From NCBI GenBank assembly GCA_945871545.1, contig CAMBWJ010000149.1, forward strand, positions 1 through 5,484: a DNA stretch of 5,484 nucleotides, read 5' to 3'. Origin of the DNA: an uncultured Clostridia bacterium. Lineage in GTDB: Bacteria; Bacillota_A; Clostridia; Christensenellales; Aristaeellaceae. Of this stretch, positions 1 through 5,484 are shown in pieces. A model generated the notes under the pieces. That model had not been told where the DNA came from. It ran no database searches and saw nothing but the letters and a program-made list of their open reading frames with translations. Numbering within the stretch: position 1 is the first letter of the stretch; each line of letters begins with the position of its first letter. Made by a program: the position numbers and the translations under genes.

Positions 1-77
1 GGAAGCAAGGCTGCAAATGAAGGCGCATACACAGACGTATGTAACTGAAATTTGCGGCCGTAGCTGACGCAGTAAGC
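1..77 (+). other. Unidentified folded element at the left edge (possible RNA 3' region)
   Basis: No recognisable gene. What is visible is a potential hairpin on the + strand: bases 9-18 (GGCTGCAAAT) pair with 50-59 (ATTTGCGGCC) over 10 positions with one G-U pair. Inside it, 26-30 (CATAC) pairs with 37-41 (GTATG) around a six-base loop, with purine-rich unpaired stretches 19-24 and 43-49 between the two stems. A terminator follows directly at 78-117, as expected at the end of a transcript. A 21-codon open tail (frame starting at 2, stop 65-67) could instead be the last residues of a truncated protein; I do not recognise it. I infer, weakly, the 3' part of a structured RNA or a dispersed repeat cut by the window edge. 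Confidence 0.3.
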
Positions 78-117
78 AAAAATGCCCACCGATTTCATTA
101 TTTCGGTAGGCATTTTT
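78..117. terminator. Bidirectional rho-independent terminator
   Basis: AAAAATGCC at 78-86 pairs with GGCATTTTT at 109-117, and ACCGA at 88-92 pairs with TCGGT at 103-107; the only internal mismatch is C87 against A108. The loop is the AT-rich 93-102. The A tract on one side and T tract on the other make it work in both directions. It closes the leftward L,D-transpeptidase gene, whose stop is about 30 bases away, and whatever is transcribed rightward from beyond the left edge. Confidence 0.88.
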
Positions 118-147
118 GAGTTTGCAGGCTTTATCAGTGTTCTGGGT

Positions 148-2109
148 TTATGCGCCCTCGATCTGATACTTCAAGCAGATATCCAGCATGTAGCCGGTGC
201 TGCCGAGGTAGTTGATCTGCACCCAGTTGTAGTCGCTCTTGGCGTCGTCGATGAACTTGACGATCGTCACCTCCGCGCCCACCTCGAGCACGCTGATCTT
301 GTCCGCCTTCTTGGCAGGCTCCTCGTAGAGGTAGGGCTTGATCTTCTTGCCGTCCACCGTGGGCGAGACGACGGTGGCGGGAATCTCCACATCCATCTCG
401 TAGACCGCAAGATCGTACAGGCTCACGGAGCTCTCCTCCACTTCCTCCTCCAGATCCGCGACGCTGCCCTCCCAGAAGCTCAGGTACTGGTTCATCAGAT
501 AGCCGATGGCCTCCTCGTAGCCCACCTTCGTCCAGTCGCCCTCCTGGGCAAGCACGCGCAGGTTGGTTCCGTTGGGCACCTGCGCCAGAATGTCCGCCTC
601 GGAGCTCGGCTCGGCGCGCAGGTTCAGGCGCACATCGTCGGAGCCGGTGGTCACCGTGGCGTACTCCACGGTTTCCTCCGCATAGGAGGTGAACTGCTCG
701 CTGGTGTAGAGTGCGGAGAAGGTGTCCGCGAAGTCCTTCGCGCCGTTCATACGCTCCTCAATCGTCGCGCCGATGGAGTAGCTCGCGCCGTCCGCGCCGG
801 TGTAGCGCAGGATGTAGTTGTAGTCCACGCCGGCCTTCTTCAGATACTTGGTGTACATGTAGCCGCTGACCTTGCCGGAAATGATGTTCGCCCAGTCGCC
901 GTCCGTGCTGACCACCATCACGGTATCGCCGATGTACGCCTTGCCCAGCGCGTCGCTCTTTGTGTCGGGCTCGGAGCGAATGATGACGTTGGCCTTGGCG
1001 TTCACCGTCGCCAGCTGAATCTCCTCCGTGACCAGCTCCGCCTGGGGAATGGAATCCGCGCCGAAGGCGGTCTCCAGCTGGTTGACCACATAGTAGATCG
1101 CCTGCTGGATTTCCGGAGTGAGCACGCCGTCTGTCTCATAGCCGCAGGCCTGCTGGAACTTTTTCACCGCCTCAGTGACGTCCAGATCGAGGATGGAATC
1201 GATGGCGCCGTCATACAGGCCCAGGGTCGCGAGCACCGTCTGAAGCTTCTTCACCACGGGGCCGCTCTTGCCCTCCTCCAGCGTGACCTCGCCCGCAGAG
1301 ATGGGCGCCGCGTCGGAGTAGATCACCTGAAGCAGGCTCTCGGAGGTGATGCCGTTGTCGGCAAGGCCCAGATCATCCTGCAGATGCTTCACAGCAGCGA
1401 TGGTCTTGGTGTCGTATGCGCCGTTGGACTCGCCCTCGTAGTAGCCCAGATCGGACAGGCGGTACTGCAAGTCCAGCACCTCCGCGCCCGAGGAGCCGCG
1501 GCCCAGATCGGTCTCGGAGTAGCCCAGAAATTCCCGGTAGGTCATGCCGTCCTCGCCGGTGTAGGACGAGATGTAGAGCAGCTTGCGCAGATCCTCGTCC
1601 AGCTCGCCGCTCTCATAGATCGTCACCTTCGTGCCCTTCAGGCAGTTCTTGGCGATGAACTCCGCGTCCTCCACCTGCAGGCGAATGCAGCCGTGGGAGG
1701 CGGGCATGCCGAACTGCTTCACCGCCGACTGGGACACGCTCTCCAGATTCTTTCGATTGCAGGGGAAGGAATGGAACAGGTAGCCGTTGATGATGCGGGT
1801 CGCCCACTTGGCGTACACGCCCAGCGCATAGAAGTTGTACCACTCCGAGCGCTCGTCAGGGCGTTCCTTGGCAGGCAGGTAGTACACGCCAGTGGGCGTC
1901 TCATGGCCGACGGTTCCCGTGGAGCAGAGCATCTGCCGGGCCACGCTGCCATCCGACGTATTGTAAATGGTGACAATCTGATTCGTGATGTCCACATCGA
2001 TGAAGTACGGCATATCGTAGCCGCTGTCCGCAAGCGCGCCCTCCACAGACAGACCACACCAGGCAACCACCAGCGTCAATACAACGATCAAAAACCTCTT
2101 GGCTCGCAT
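148..2109 (-). CDS. Secreted L,D-transpeptidase (YkuD) with two PG-binding and three SH3-like domains
   Basis: Predicted exported L,D-transpeptidase of 653 residues. This family forms 3-3 peptide cross-links in peptidoglycan, or attaches proteins to it, through a catalytic cysteine, outside the membrane. Residues 1-27 form a signal peptide (MRAKR, hydrophobic core, ALA before Asp28). The YkuD domain spans about 35-165: His113 lies in the conserved upstream HSFP stretch, and the active site is SHGCIRL with His139, Cys141 and Arg143. Two peptidoglycan-binding type 1 domains follow (about 201-264 and 277-341), then SH3b-like domains at about 366-424, 483-544 and 580-646; the last is set off by an acidic linker (EEEVEESS). 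Residues 425-482 match no family I recognise. The ATG at 2109 is chosen over upstream in-frame ATGs because the signal peptide begins there, AGGGG lies eight bases upstream, and the promoter falls inside any longer reading frame. The gene is monocistronic, bounded by its own promoter and terminator. The fold is confident; the physiological substrate is not known. Confidence 0.93.
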   Translation of the reverse strand: MRAKRFLIVVLTLVVAWCGLSVEGALADSGYDMPYFIDVDITNQIVTIYNTSDGSVARQMLCSTGTVGHETPTGVYYLPAKERPDERSEWYNFYALGVYAKWATRIINGYLFHSFPCNRKNLESVSQSAVKQFGMPASHGCIRLQVEDAEFIAKNCLKGTKVTIYESGELDEDLRKLLYISSYTGEDGMTYREFLGYSETDLGRGSSGAEVLDLQYRLSDLGYYEGESNGAYDTKTIAAVKHLQDDLGLADNGITSESLLQVIYSDAAPISAGEVTLEEGKSGPVVKKLQTVLATLGLYDGAIDSILDLDVTEAVKKFQQACGYETDGVLTPEIQQAIYYVVNQLETAFGADSIPQAELVTEEIQLATVNAKANVIIRSEPDTKSDALGKAYIGDTVMVVSTDGDWANIISGKVSGYMYTKYLKKAGVDYNYILRYTGADGASYSIGATIEERMNGAKDFADTFSALYTSEQFTSYAEETVEYATVTTGSDDVRLNLRAEPSSEADILAQVPNGTNLRVLAQEGDWTKVGYEEAIGYLMNQYLSFWEGSVADLEEEVEESSVSLYDLAVYEMDVEIPATVVSPTVDGKKIKPYLYEEPAKKADKISVLEVGAEVTIVKFIDDAKSDYNWVQINYLGSTGYMLDICLKYQIEGA

Positions 2110-2117
2110 GCTCCCGA

Positions 2118-2122
2118 CCCCT
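2118..2122 (-). promoter_or_regulatory. Ribosome binding site of the L,D-transpeptidase gene
   Basis: Read on the minus strand this is AGGGG, eight bases before the ATG at 2109. It decides the start: the in-frame ATGs further upstream lead into a region with no signal peptide and overlap the promoter. Confidence 0.75.
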
Positions 2123-2143
2123 AGCTCTGTATTATTCTTACAG

Positions 2144-2173
2144 ATTATAGCATATGCATGCTTTCCCATACAA
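2144..2173 (-). promoter_or_regulatory. Sigma-A promoter, extended -10, for the L,D-transpeptidase gene
   Basis: On the minus strand the -10 is a perfect TATAAT (2144-2149) preceded by TG with one base between (TGCTATAAT), an extended -10. The best -35 is TTGTAT (2168-2173), 18 bases upstream and only a half match, which suits an extended -10 promoter. Transcription would start near 2137, giving a leader of about 28 bases. The spacer contains AGCAT-ATGC-ATGCT (2149-2162), a short inverted repeat that could be an operator, though it may be chance. Confidence 0.72.
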
Positions 2174-2265
2174 GGCATTTTCCATGAATTTGCAGAAAAA
2201 CCGCGCGTGAGATACAGAACATTCACGTTCGTCAACAGAGCCGCCAAAAAATTCCCCAACTGCGC

Positions 2266-2294
2266 TTGCACTGTGGCGCTTTTCGTGCTAATCT
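2266..2294 (+). promoter_or_regulatory. Possible weak promoter for the AzlC/AzlD-like gene
   Basis: TTGCAC (2266-2271) and TAATCT (2289-2294) are 17 bases apart, with TG one base before the -10. Each hexamer matches the consensus at only three positions, so this is tentative. It is the best candidate I see in the 218-base divergent gap upstream of the gene at 2328. Confidence 0.3.
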
Positions 2295-2313
2295 TATCCG
2301 AAAGAACGACAAA

Positions 2314-2320
2314 AGAAGGA
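2314..2320 (+). promoter_or_regulatory. Ribosome binding site of the AzlC/AzlD-like gene
   Basis: AGAAGGA lies seven bases before the ATG at 2328, a strong Shine-Dalgarno match at good spacing. It shows that the 5' end of this otherwise rearranged gene is intact and translatable. Confidence 0.8.
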
Positions 2321-2327
2321 AACCTAT

Positions 2328-2873
2328 ATGAATATTGAAAAGCGGGGTGCGTGCCTGCGGGCCTTCCGGGCGGCGCTGCCCCACACCATTCCCATCCTCG
2401 CCGGATACCTGTTTCTGGGCATGACCTACGGCGTGTACATGGTACAGTCCGGCTTCCCCTTCTGGATCCCGATGCTCACCACCCTGATCGTCTACGGCGT
2501 GTCCATGCTGGACAAGTACCGCGACACCGGAAGGAAGAAGCCCTATCTGATCTTCGCGCTGAGCGACGAGACCTTCTCGGTCACATGCTCCGCCGATGTG
2601 CCCGAGAATGTGGATCGCGGCTGGTTCTACTTCTTCGTGACCCTGTTGGATCAGCTCTACTGGTTCTCCGGCGCAACGCTGGGCGCGCTGGGCGGCATGC
2701 TGGTGGTCTACTGCCTGAAGAACGTGCAGCTCACCGGCGGCAGCCACGGTCTGCCCGAGTTGATCGCCATCGCCGTCGTCGCCGCGCTGCACCTGTGGAA
2801 GAAGCAGACCCTGCTCTCCATCGCGGGCGGCACCATCGTCTACATGCTGCTGGTGCAGCTCGTGTTCGTCTGA
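2328..2873 (+). CDS. AzlC-AzlD chimeric remnant of a branched-chain amino-acid exporter
   Basis: This 181-residue membrane protein joins parts of two normally separate proteins. AzlC (usually about 230-240 residues) and AzlD (about 100-110) together form a branched-chain amino-acid exporter in the cytoplasmic membrane. Residues 8-57 match the AzlC N-terminus ([10 protein letters not shown], then [10 protein letters not shown] and a second hydrophobic stretch). Residues 58-120 match the middle of AzlC ([36 protein letters not shown]). Residues 122-181 match the AzlD C-terminus ([42 protein letters not shown]). From memory of the families, about 30 residues are missing at residue 57 (the GSMQF...NARHLFYG region), and the second half of AzlC plus the first half of AzlD are missing near residue 121. 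The frame is open throughout, and the ribosome binding site and terminator are in place. It is either a decayed but in-frame exporter locus, a functional mini-protein, or an assembly artefact; normal transport activity is unlikely. Family assignment is firm, function is not. Confidence 0.82.
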   Translation: MNIEKRGACLRAFRAALPHTIPILAGYLFLGMTYGVYMVQSGFPFWIPMLTTLIVYGVSMLDKYRDTGRKKPYLIFALSDETFSVTCSADVPENVDRGWFYFFVTLLDQLYWFSGATLGALGGMLVVYCLKNVQLTGGSHGLPELIAIAVVAALHLWKKQTLLSIAGGTIVYMLLVQLVFV

Positions 2874-2887
2874 TTCCTCGATACCTC

Positions 2888-2919
2888 TGCCGCAGGCCCG
2901 ACTGACTTGCGGCATTTTT
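2888..2919 (+). terminator. Rho-independent terminator after the AzlC/AzlD-like gene
   Basis: TGCCGCA (2888-2894) pairs with TGCGGCA (2908-2914) around a 13-base loop, followed at once by TTTTT (2915-2919). It begins 14 bases after the stop codon and insulates this gene from the surface-protein gene downstream, which has its own promoter. Confidence 0.82.
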
Positions 2920-2970
2920 GCGCGTGAAATCCCGACCGTCTCCGAAGAAATTTCCCATTTTGTCAATTTG

Positions 2971-2999
2971 TTGCAATTATTTACCGTGCGTGCTATAAT
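2971..2999 (+). promoter_or_regulatory. Strong sigma-A promoter for the Big2 surface-protein gene
   Basis: The -35 TTGCAA (2971-2976, four of six) and a perfect -10 TATAAT (2994-2999) are separated by exactly 17 bases, and TG precedes the -10 (TGCTATAAT). The surrounding DNA is AT-rich, in sharp contrast to the coding regions. Transcription would start near 3006, leaving a leader of about 35 bases. Confidence 0.85.
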
Positions 3000-3024
3000 T
3001 GTAGAAGGGAAAAAATTGTGTTCT

Positions 3025-3030
3025 GAAGGG
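3025..3030 (+). promoter_or_regulatory. Ribosome binding site of the Big2 surface-protein gene
   Basis: GAAGGG lies ten bases before the ATG at 3041, slightly long spacing. That ATG opens a typical signal peptide (MKNSVRK plus a hydrophobic core), which supports this start. Confidence 0.65.
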
Positions 3031-3040
3031 TGGATTGTGC

Positions 3041-5484
3041 ATGAAAAACAGCGTTCGCAAGCTTCTGTGCGCCGCACTGGCGCTGCTGTTGGTTTTCGGA
3101 GCGGTGGAGGTTCCGCGCCTTCCCGCAGACGAGCAGGCCGCAGACGAATCGCTCCTCGCAATTCTCGGCCTTGCAGACCTTGACGACGCAGCGACAGGCC
3201 ACGCAGCCTATGCGGAGGAGGTCCCTCCGGAGCCAGACTCCGGCGACCCTGCTTCGACGGACGAACCTTCTCCGAATGCGGAAGCAGCGGACGAAAGCAC
3301 CGGCGAAACATCCGCGCCCGAGACCACCGGAGATCCCGAGTCCACCGCCACGCCCAATCCCACCGATGGCGCGCCGTCCGATCCCGACGAGAGCGATGTG
3401 CCCGGCGATCCCCAGAATTCCGCGTCTCCCGACGATGTGCGGCTCAGTCAGGGCTATGCGCGCATCGCCTCCGGCAGCAGCGTGCGCGTTGCTTCAGACA
3501 GCAGCGCCTCGGAGCTTGCCGTGCTGGACGCGGGCGCCGTCTATGTGGCGGAAGTGAAAGAAACCGACAACAGCGCGAAGATCTGCTTTGCCCATGAAAA
3601 GCTGGCCTACGTTGCCTGGGCGGACGCAGCCGACCTCACTCCCCTGACCGCAGAGGAGCTGGAGGTGCTGCGCATTCCCGCAGACGCACCGACCTACGGC
3701 GGGCACGCCCTGCCGGAGCCGGGTGCGCGCTTTCTGCTGCAATTGTCGATTGAAGCCTGCCCGGAGCTGTCGCCCGGCGACCAGGTCAAGCTCGCCGCCG
3801 CCTATTCCGACGGCAAGGTCTATCCCATCGAATGGAGCAGCAGCGATCCCTCCATCGCCGAAATTTCCGCCGACGGCACGCTGACTGCTGTCTCCCCCGG
3901 CGCAGCCACGATCACCGCAAGCGGCGTCTGCATGCCCGCCTCGATTGAGGTTGCGGTGTCCGAGCCGGAATCCATCTCCCTGAGCGCCGGCACCCTCACC
4001 ATCGGCGCGGGCGAAACCGTGACCGACGGCCTGGTCTGCACGGTCACACCCGAGCGCCTCTCCGGCGAGCTGAGCTGGAGCAGCTCCAACACCCGCTATG
4101 TCAAGGTGGACAAGGCCAGCGGCGCGATCACCGGCGTGCGCACGGGCAGCGCCACCGTCACCGTCTCCACTCCCAGCGGCCTGACCGCCAGCTGCAAGGT
4201 GACGGTGCGCAGCGCACCCCGCAGCGTCAAGCTCAGCGCAGGCGCGACCACGCTGGGCGTGGGCGACAGAGCGGCCCTGTCCGTCAGCTTCAATTCCGGC
4301 GCGCACAGCTACGGAATCCGCTACGCCATCAGCGACGAGAGCGTCCTTCGCGCGGAGGACGGCCGCATTTATGCCGTCGCTCCCGGCACAGCCACCGTCA
4401 CGGCCAAAACCTTCAACAATAAGACCTCCAGTCTGAAGCTCACCGTGGTTCCCGAGCCGGAATCCGTGGCCTTCAGCTCCGATGCAGCCGTGCTGGGCGT
4501 GGGCCAGACCCATGTCCTTTCCGCAGCGGTCAACAGCGGCTCCGCCGGCACGATCACCTACTCCGGCAGCGACGACGCCATTGCTACGGTCTCCGAGGAT
4601 GGCAAGGTCGTCGCGCTGAAGGAGGGCGAGATCACCGTCACCGCCACCGCCTACAACGGCGTATCCGCCAGCCAGACCCTCAGCGTCGTTCCCGAACCCG
4701 GCCGGATCGACCTCTCCGCCTCCAGCGTCACCCTCTGCGTGGGCGAGAAGGTGGATGCGCCCGTGACCGTCCTCCCCGACAATGGCATGACCGCCGGGCT
4801 CTCCTTCAAGAGCTCCAGCACCCGCTACGCCAGCGTCAGCCCGACCGGGCGCGTCTCCGCCCTGCGCGCGGGCAGCGTCACCATCACCATCACCGCCTAC
4901 AACGGCGTGACCGCAAAATACACCCTCAAGATCGTCAAGGCTCCCAGCAAGCTCACCCTCTCCGGCGTGAAGCTGCTAGGCGTGGGCGACAGCGCCGCCC
5001 TCAAGGTCTCCGCCAACTCCGGTGCAGGCGTGGGCCAGTACAGCCTGAGCAGCAGCGATCCCTCTGTGCTGGAGATCGACCCCGAGACCCGGCGGATCGT
5101 GGGCGTGGCTCCCGGCACGGCCACCGTCACCGTCAAGAACTTCAACAACAAGACTGCCAGCCTGAGCGTCACCGTGGTTCCCGAGCCGGAATCCGTGGCC
5201 TTCTCCTCCGACGCGCCGGTGCTGGGCGTGGGCCAGAGCTACACCCTGTCCGCAGCGGTCAACAGCGGCTCCGCCAGCGCCATCACCTACTCCGGCAGCG
5301 ACGACGCCATCGCCGCGGTCTCCGAGGATGGCAAGGTCACCGCCCTGCAGAAAGGCACAATCACCGTCACCGCCACCGCCTACAACGGCGCATCCGCCAG
5401 CCAGACCCTCAGCGTCGTTGCCGAACCCAGCCGGATCGACCTCTCCGCCTCCAGCGTCACCCTCTGCGTGGGCGAGAAGGTGGA
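3041..5484 (+). CDS. Secreted surface protein with SH3-like region and Big2 (Ig-like) repeats, 3' truncated
   Basis: The first 814 residues of a large exported protein; the frame is open to the window edge, so the C-terminus and any cell-wall anchor are missing. Residues 1-25 are a signal peptide or N-terminal anchor (KNSVRK, then LLCAALALLLVFGAV). Residues about 30-130 are a disordered, acidic, Pro/Ser/Thr-rich linker. Residues about 131-205 resemble a bacterial SH3 domain (ARIASGSSVRVASDSS, AVYVAEV, AYVAWADAADL). From residue 230 there are seven complete Big2 domains and the start of an eighth, with boundaries near 308, 394, 474, 555, 637, 717 and 798. Each shows the hallmark pattern: an LGVGD/Q-type turn, W/YSSSD.....V, DGKV.AL..G.ATVT and a V.PEP linker. 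Big2 domains are Ig-like modules found in bacterial adhesins and other surface proteins, so a stalk or adhesin role is inferred; the ligand is unknown. Own promoter and terminator-separated from the gene upstream. An enzymatic domain beyond the edge cannot be excluded. Confidence 0.9.
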   Translation, partial: MKNSVRKLLCAALALLLVFGAVEVPRLPADEQAADESLLAILGLADLDDAATGHAAYAEEVPPEPDSGDPASTDEPSPNAEAADESTGETSAPETTGDPESTATPNPTDGAPSDPDESDVPGDPQNSASPDDVRLSQGYARIASGSSVRVASDSSASELAVLDAGAVYVAEVKETDNSAKICFAHEKLAYVAWADAADLTPLTAEELEVLRIPADAPTYGGHALPEPGARFLLQLSIEACPELSPGDQVKLAAAYSDGKVYPIEWSSSDPSIAEISADGTLTAVSPGAATITASGVCMPASIEVAVSEPESISLSAGTLTIGAGETVTDGLVCTVTPERLSGELSWSSSNTRYVKVDKASGAITGVRTGSATVTVSTPSGLTASCKVTVRSAPRSVKLSAGATTLGVGDRAALSVSFNSGAHSYGIRYAISDESVLRAEDGRIYAVAPGTATVTAKTFNNKTSSLKLTVVPEPESVAFSSDAAVLGVGQTHVLSAAVNSGSAGTITYSGSDDAIATVSEDGKVVALKEGEITVTATAYNGVSASQTLSVVPEPGRIDLSASSVTLCVGEKVDAPVTVLPDNGMTAGLSFKSSSTRYASVSPTGRVSALRAGSVTITITAYNGVTAKYTLKIVKAPSKLTLSGVKLLGVGDSAALKVSANSGAGVGQYSLSSSDPSVLEIDPETRRIVGVAPGTATVTVKNFNNKTASLSVTVVPEPESVAFSSDAPVLGVGQSYTLSAAVNSGSASAITYSGSDDAIAAVSEDGKVTALQKGTITVTATAYNGASASQTLSVVAEPSRIDLSASSVTLCVGEKV
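4442..4755 (+). repeat. Higher-order Big2 direct repeat, copy 1
   Basis: This 314-base stretch recurs at 5171-5484 without gaps, 729 bases (243 codons, three Big2 domains) downstream. At protein level I count about 14 differences in 104 residues, far fewer than between adjacent Big2 domains. It spans the whole fourth Big2 domain and the start of the fifth, implying duplication in units of three domains. Confidence 0.9.
5171..5484 (+). repeat. Higher-order Big2 direct repeat, copy 2, cut by the window edge
   Basis: Second copy of 4442-4755, covering the seventh Big2 domain and the start of the eighth. Its last 55 bases (5430-5484) are identical to 4701-4755, with a mismatch just before (A5429 against G4700). 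The window stops inside this identical stretch. Confidence 0.9.

Noticed and set aside
82..2124. 680-codon open frame on the + strand opposite the transpeptidase gene
   Set aside because: It is the antisense shadow of a well-supported YkuD gene in GC-rich DNA. The translation is rich in His, Arg, Val, Leu and Gly without any recognisable domain, runs through the terminator at 78-117, and has no convincing ribosome binding site.
2206..2227. CGTGA...TCACG inverted repeat in the divergent intergenic region
   Set aside because: Only five paired bases around a 12-base gap, not clearly placed relative to either promoter; expected by chance.
2110..2271. Longer N-terminus for the transpeptidase starting at 2271
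   Set aside because: The extra 54 residues would precede the signal peptide, and the extended -10 promoter lies inside them. The ATG at 2109 has a better ribosome binding site.
2232..3311. 359-codon open frame on the minus strand across the AzlC/AzlD-like gene
   Set aside because: It overlaps two + strand genes with clear homology, their promoters and a terminator. Its translation is low-complexity and matches nothing I recognise.
3494..4513. 339-codon open frame on the minus strand inside the Big2 gene
   Set aside because: Gly/Ala/Asp/His-rich antisense of Big2 repeats; a typical shadow of biased codon use. The same holds for the shorter minus-strand frames at 3820-4092, 4096-4293, 4369-4557 and 4897-5172.
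3041..5484. Variable-region target of a diversity-generating retroelement or phase-variable gene
   Set aside because: No template repeat, reverse transcriptase, homopolymer slippage tract or invertible promoter is visible; the repeats are explained by domain duplication.
4442..5484. Direct repeats as a CRISPR array or insertion-sequence ends
   Set aside because: Period 729 bases, fully coding and in frame, with substitutions between copies; they are protein domain repeats.

Overview
The window reads as a piece of a GC-rich, low-redundancy genome from a member of the Bacillota, most likely a gut-type Clostridia lineage. This rests on protein style (a YkuD L,D-transpeptidase with C-terminal SH3b domains, an AzlC/AzlD sequence of clostridial type, a secreted multi-Big2 surface protein), strong AGG-type ribosome binding sites and sigma-A promoters of the TGnTATAAT kind. 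It is inference; no rRNA or marker gene is present. Both ends look like assembly-contig ends.

Layout. Positions 1-77 hold no convincing gene, but the + strand can fold into a long hairpin, possibly the 3' end of a structured RNA or repeat element. A bidirectional terminator (78-117) separates it from the first gene, which reads leftward: a 653-residue exported L,D-transpeptidase (148-2109) with two peptidoglycan-binding domains and three SH3-like domains. A 218-base divergent intergenic region (2110-2327) holds its promoter and the start signals of a rightward membrane gene. That gene (2328-2873) is the most unusual item: it appears to be the N-terminal part of the branched-chain amino-acid exporter subunit AzlC, with an internal segment missing, joined in frame to the C-terminal half of its partner AzlD. 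A terminator (2888-2919) and a near-consensus promoter (2971-2999) follow. The last gene (3041 to beyond the end) encodes a secreted protein with an acidic linker, an SH3-like region and at least seven Big2 domains arranged as a three-domain higher-order repeat.

Functionally, the two large genes both act outside the membrane: one remodels and binds peptidoglycan, the other is probably a surface adhesin or stalk. Their promoters share the same TGCTATAAT core, but each has its own promoter and they are not one operon. The azlC/azlD remnant between them is probably unrelated to the cell wall. I see no mobile element, CRISPR array, tRNA or rRNA. I found no clearly new biological system; the best leads are the double-junction azlC-azlD chimera and the folded element at the left edge.
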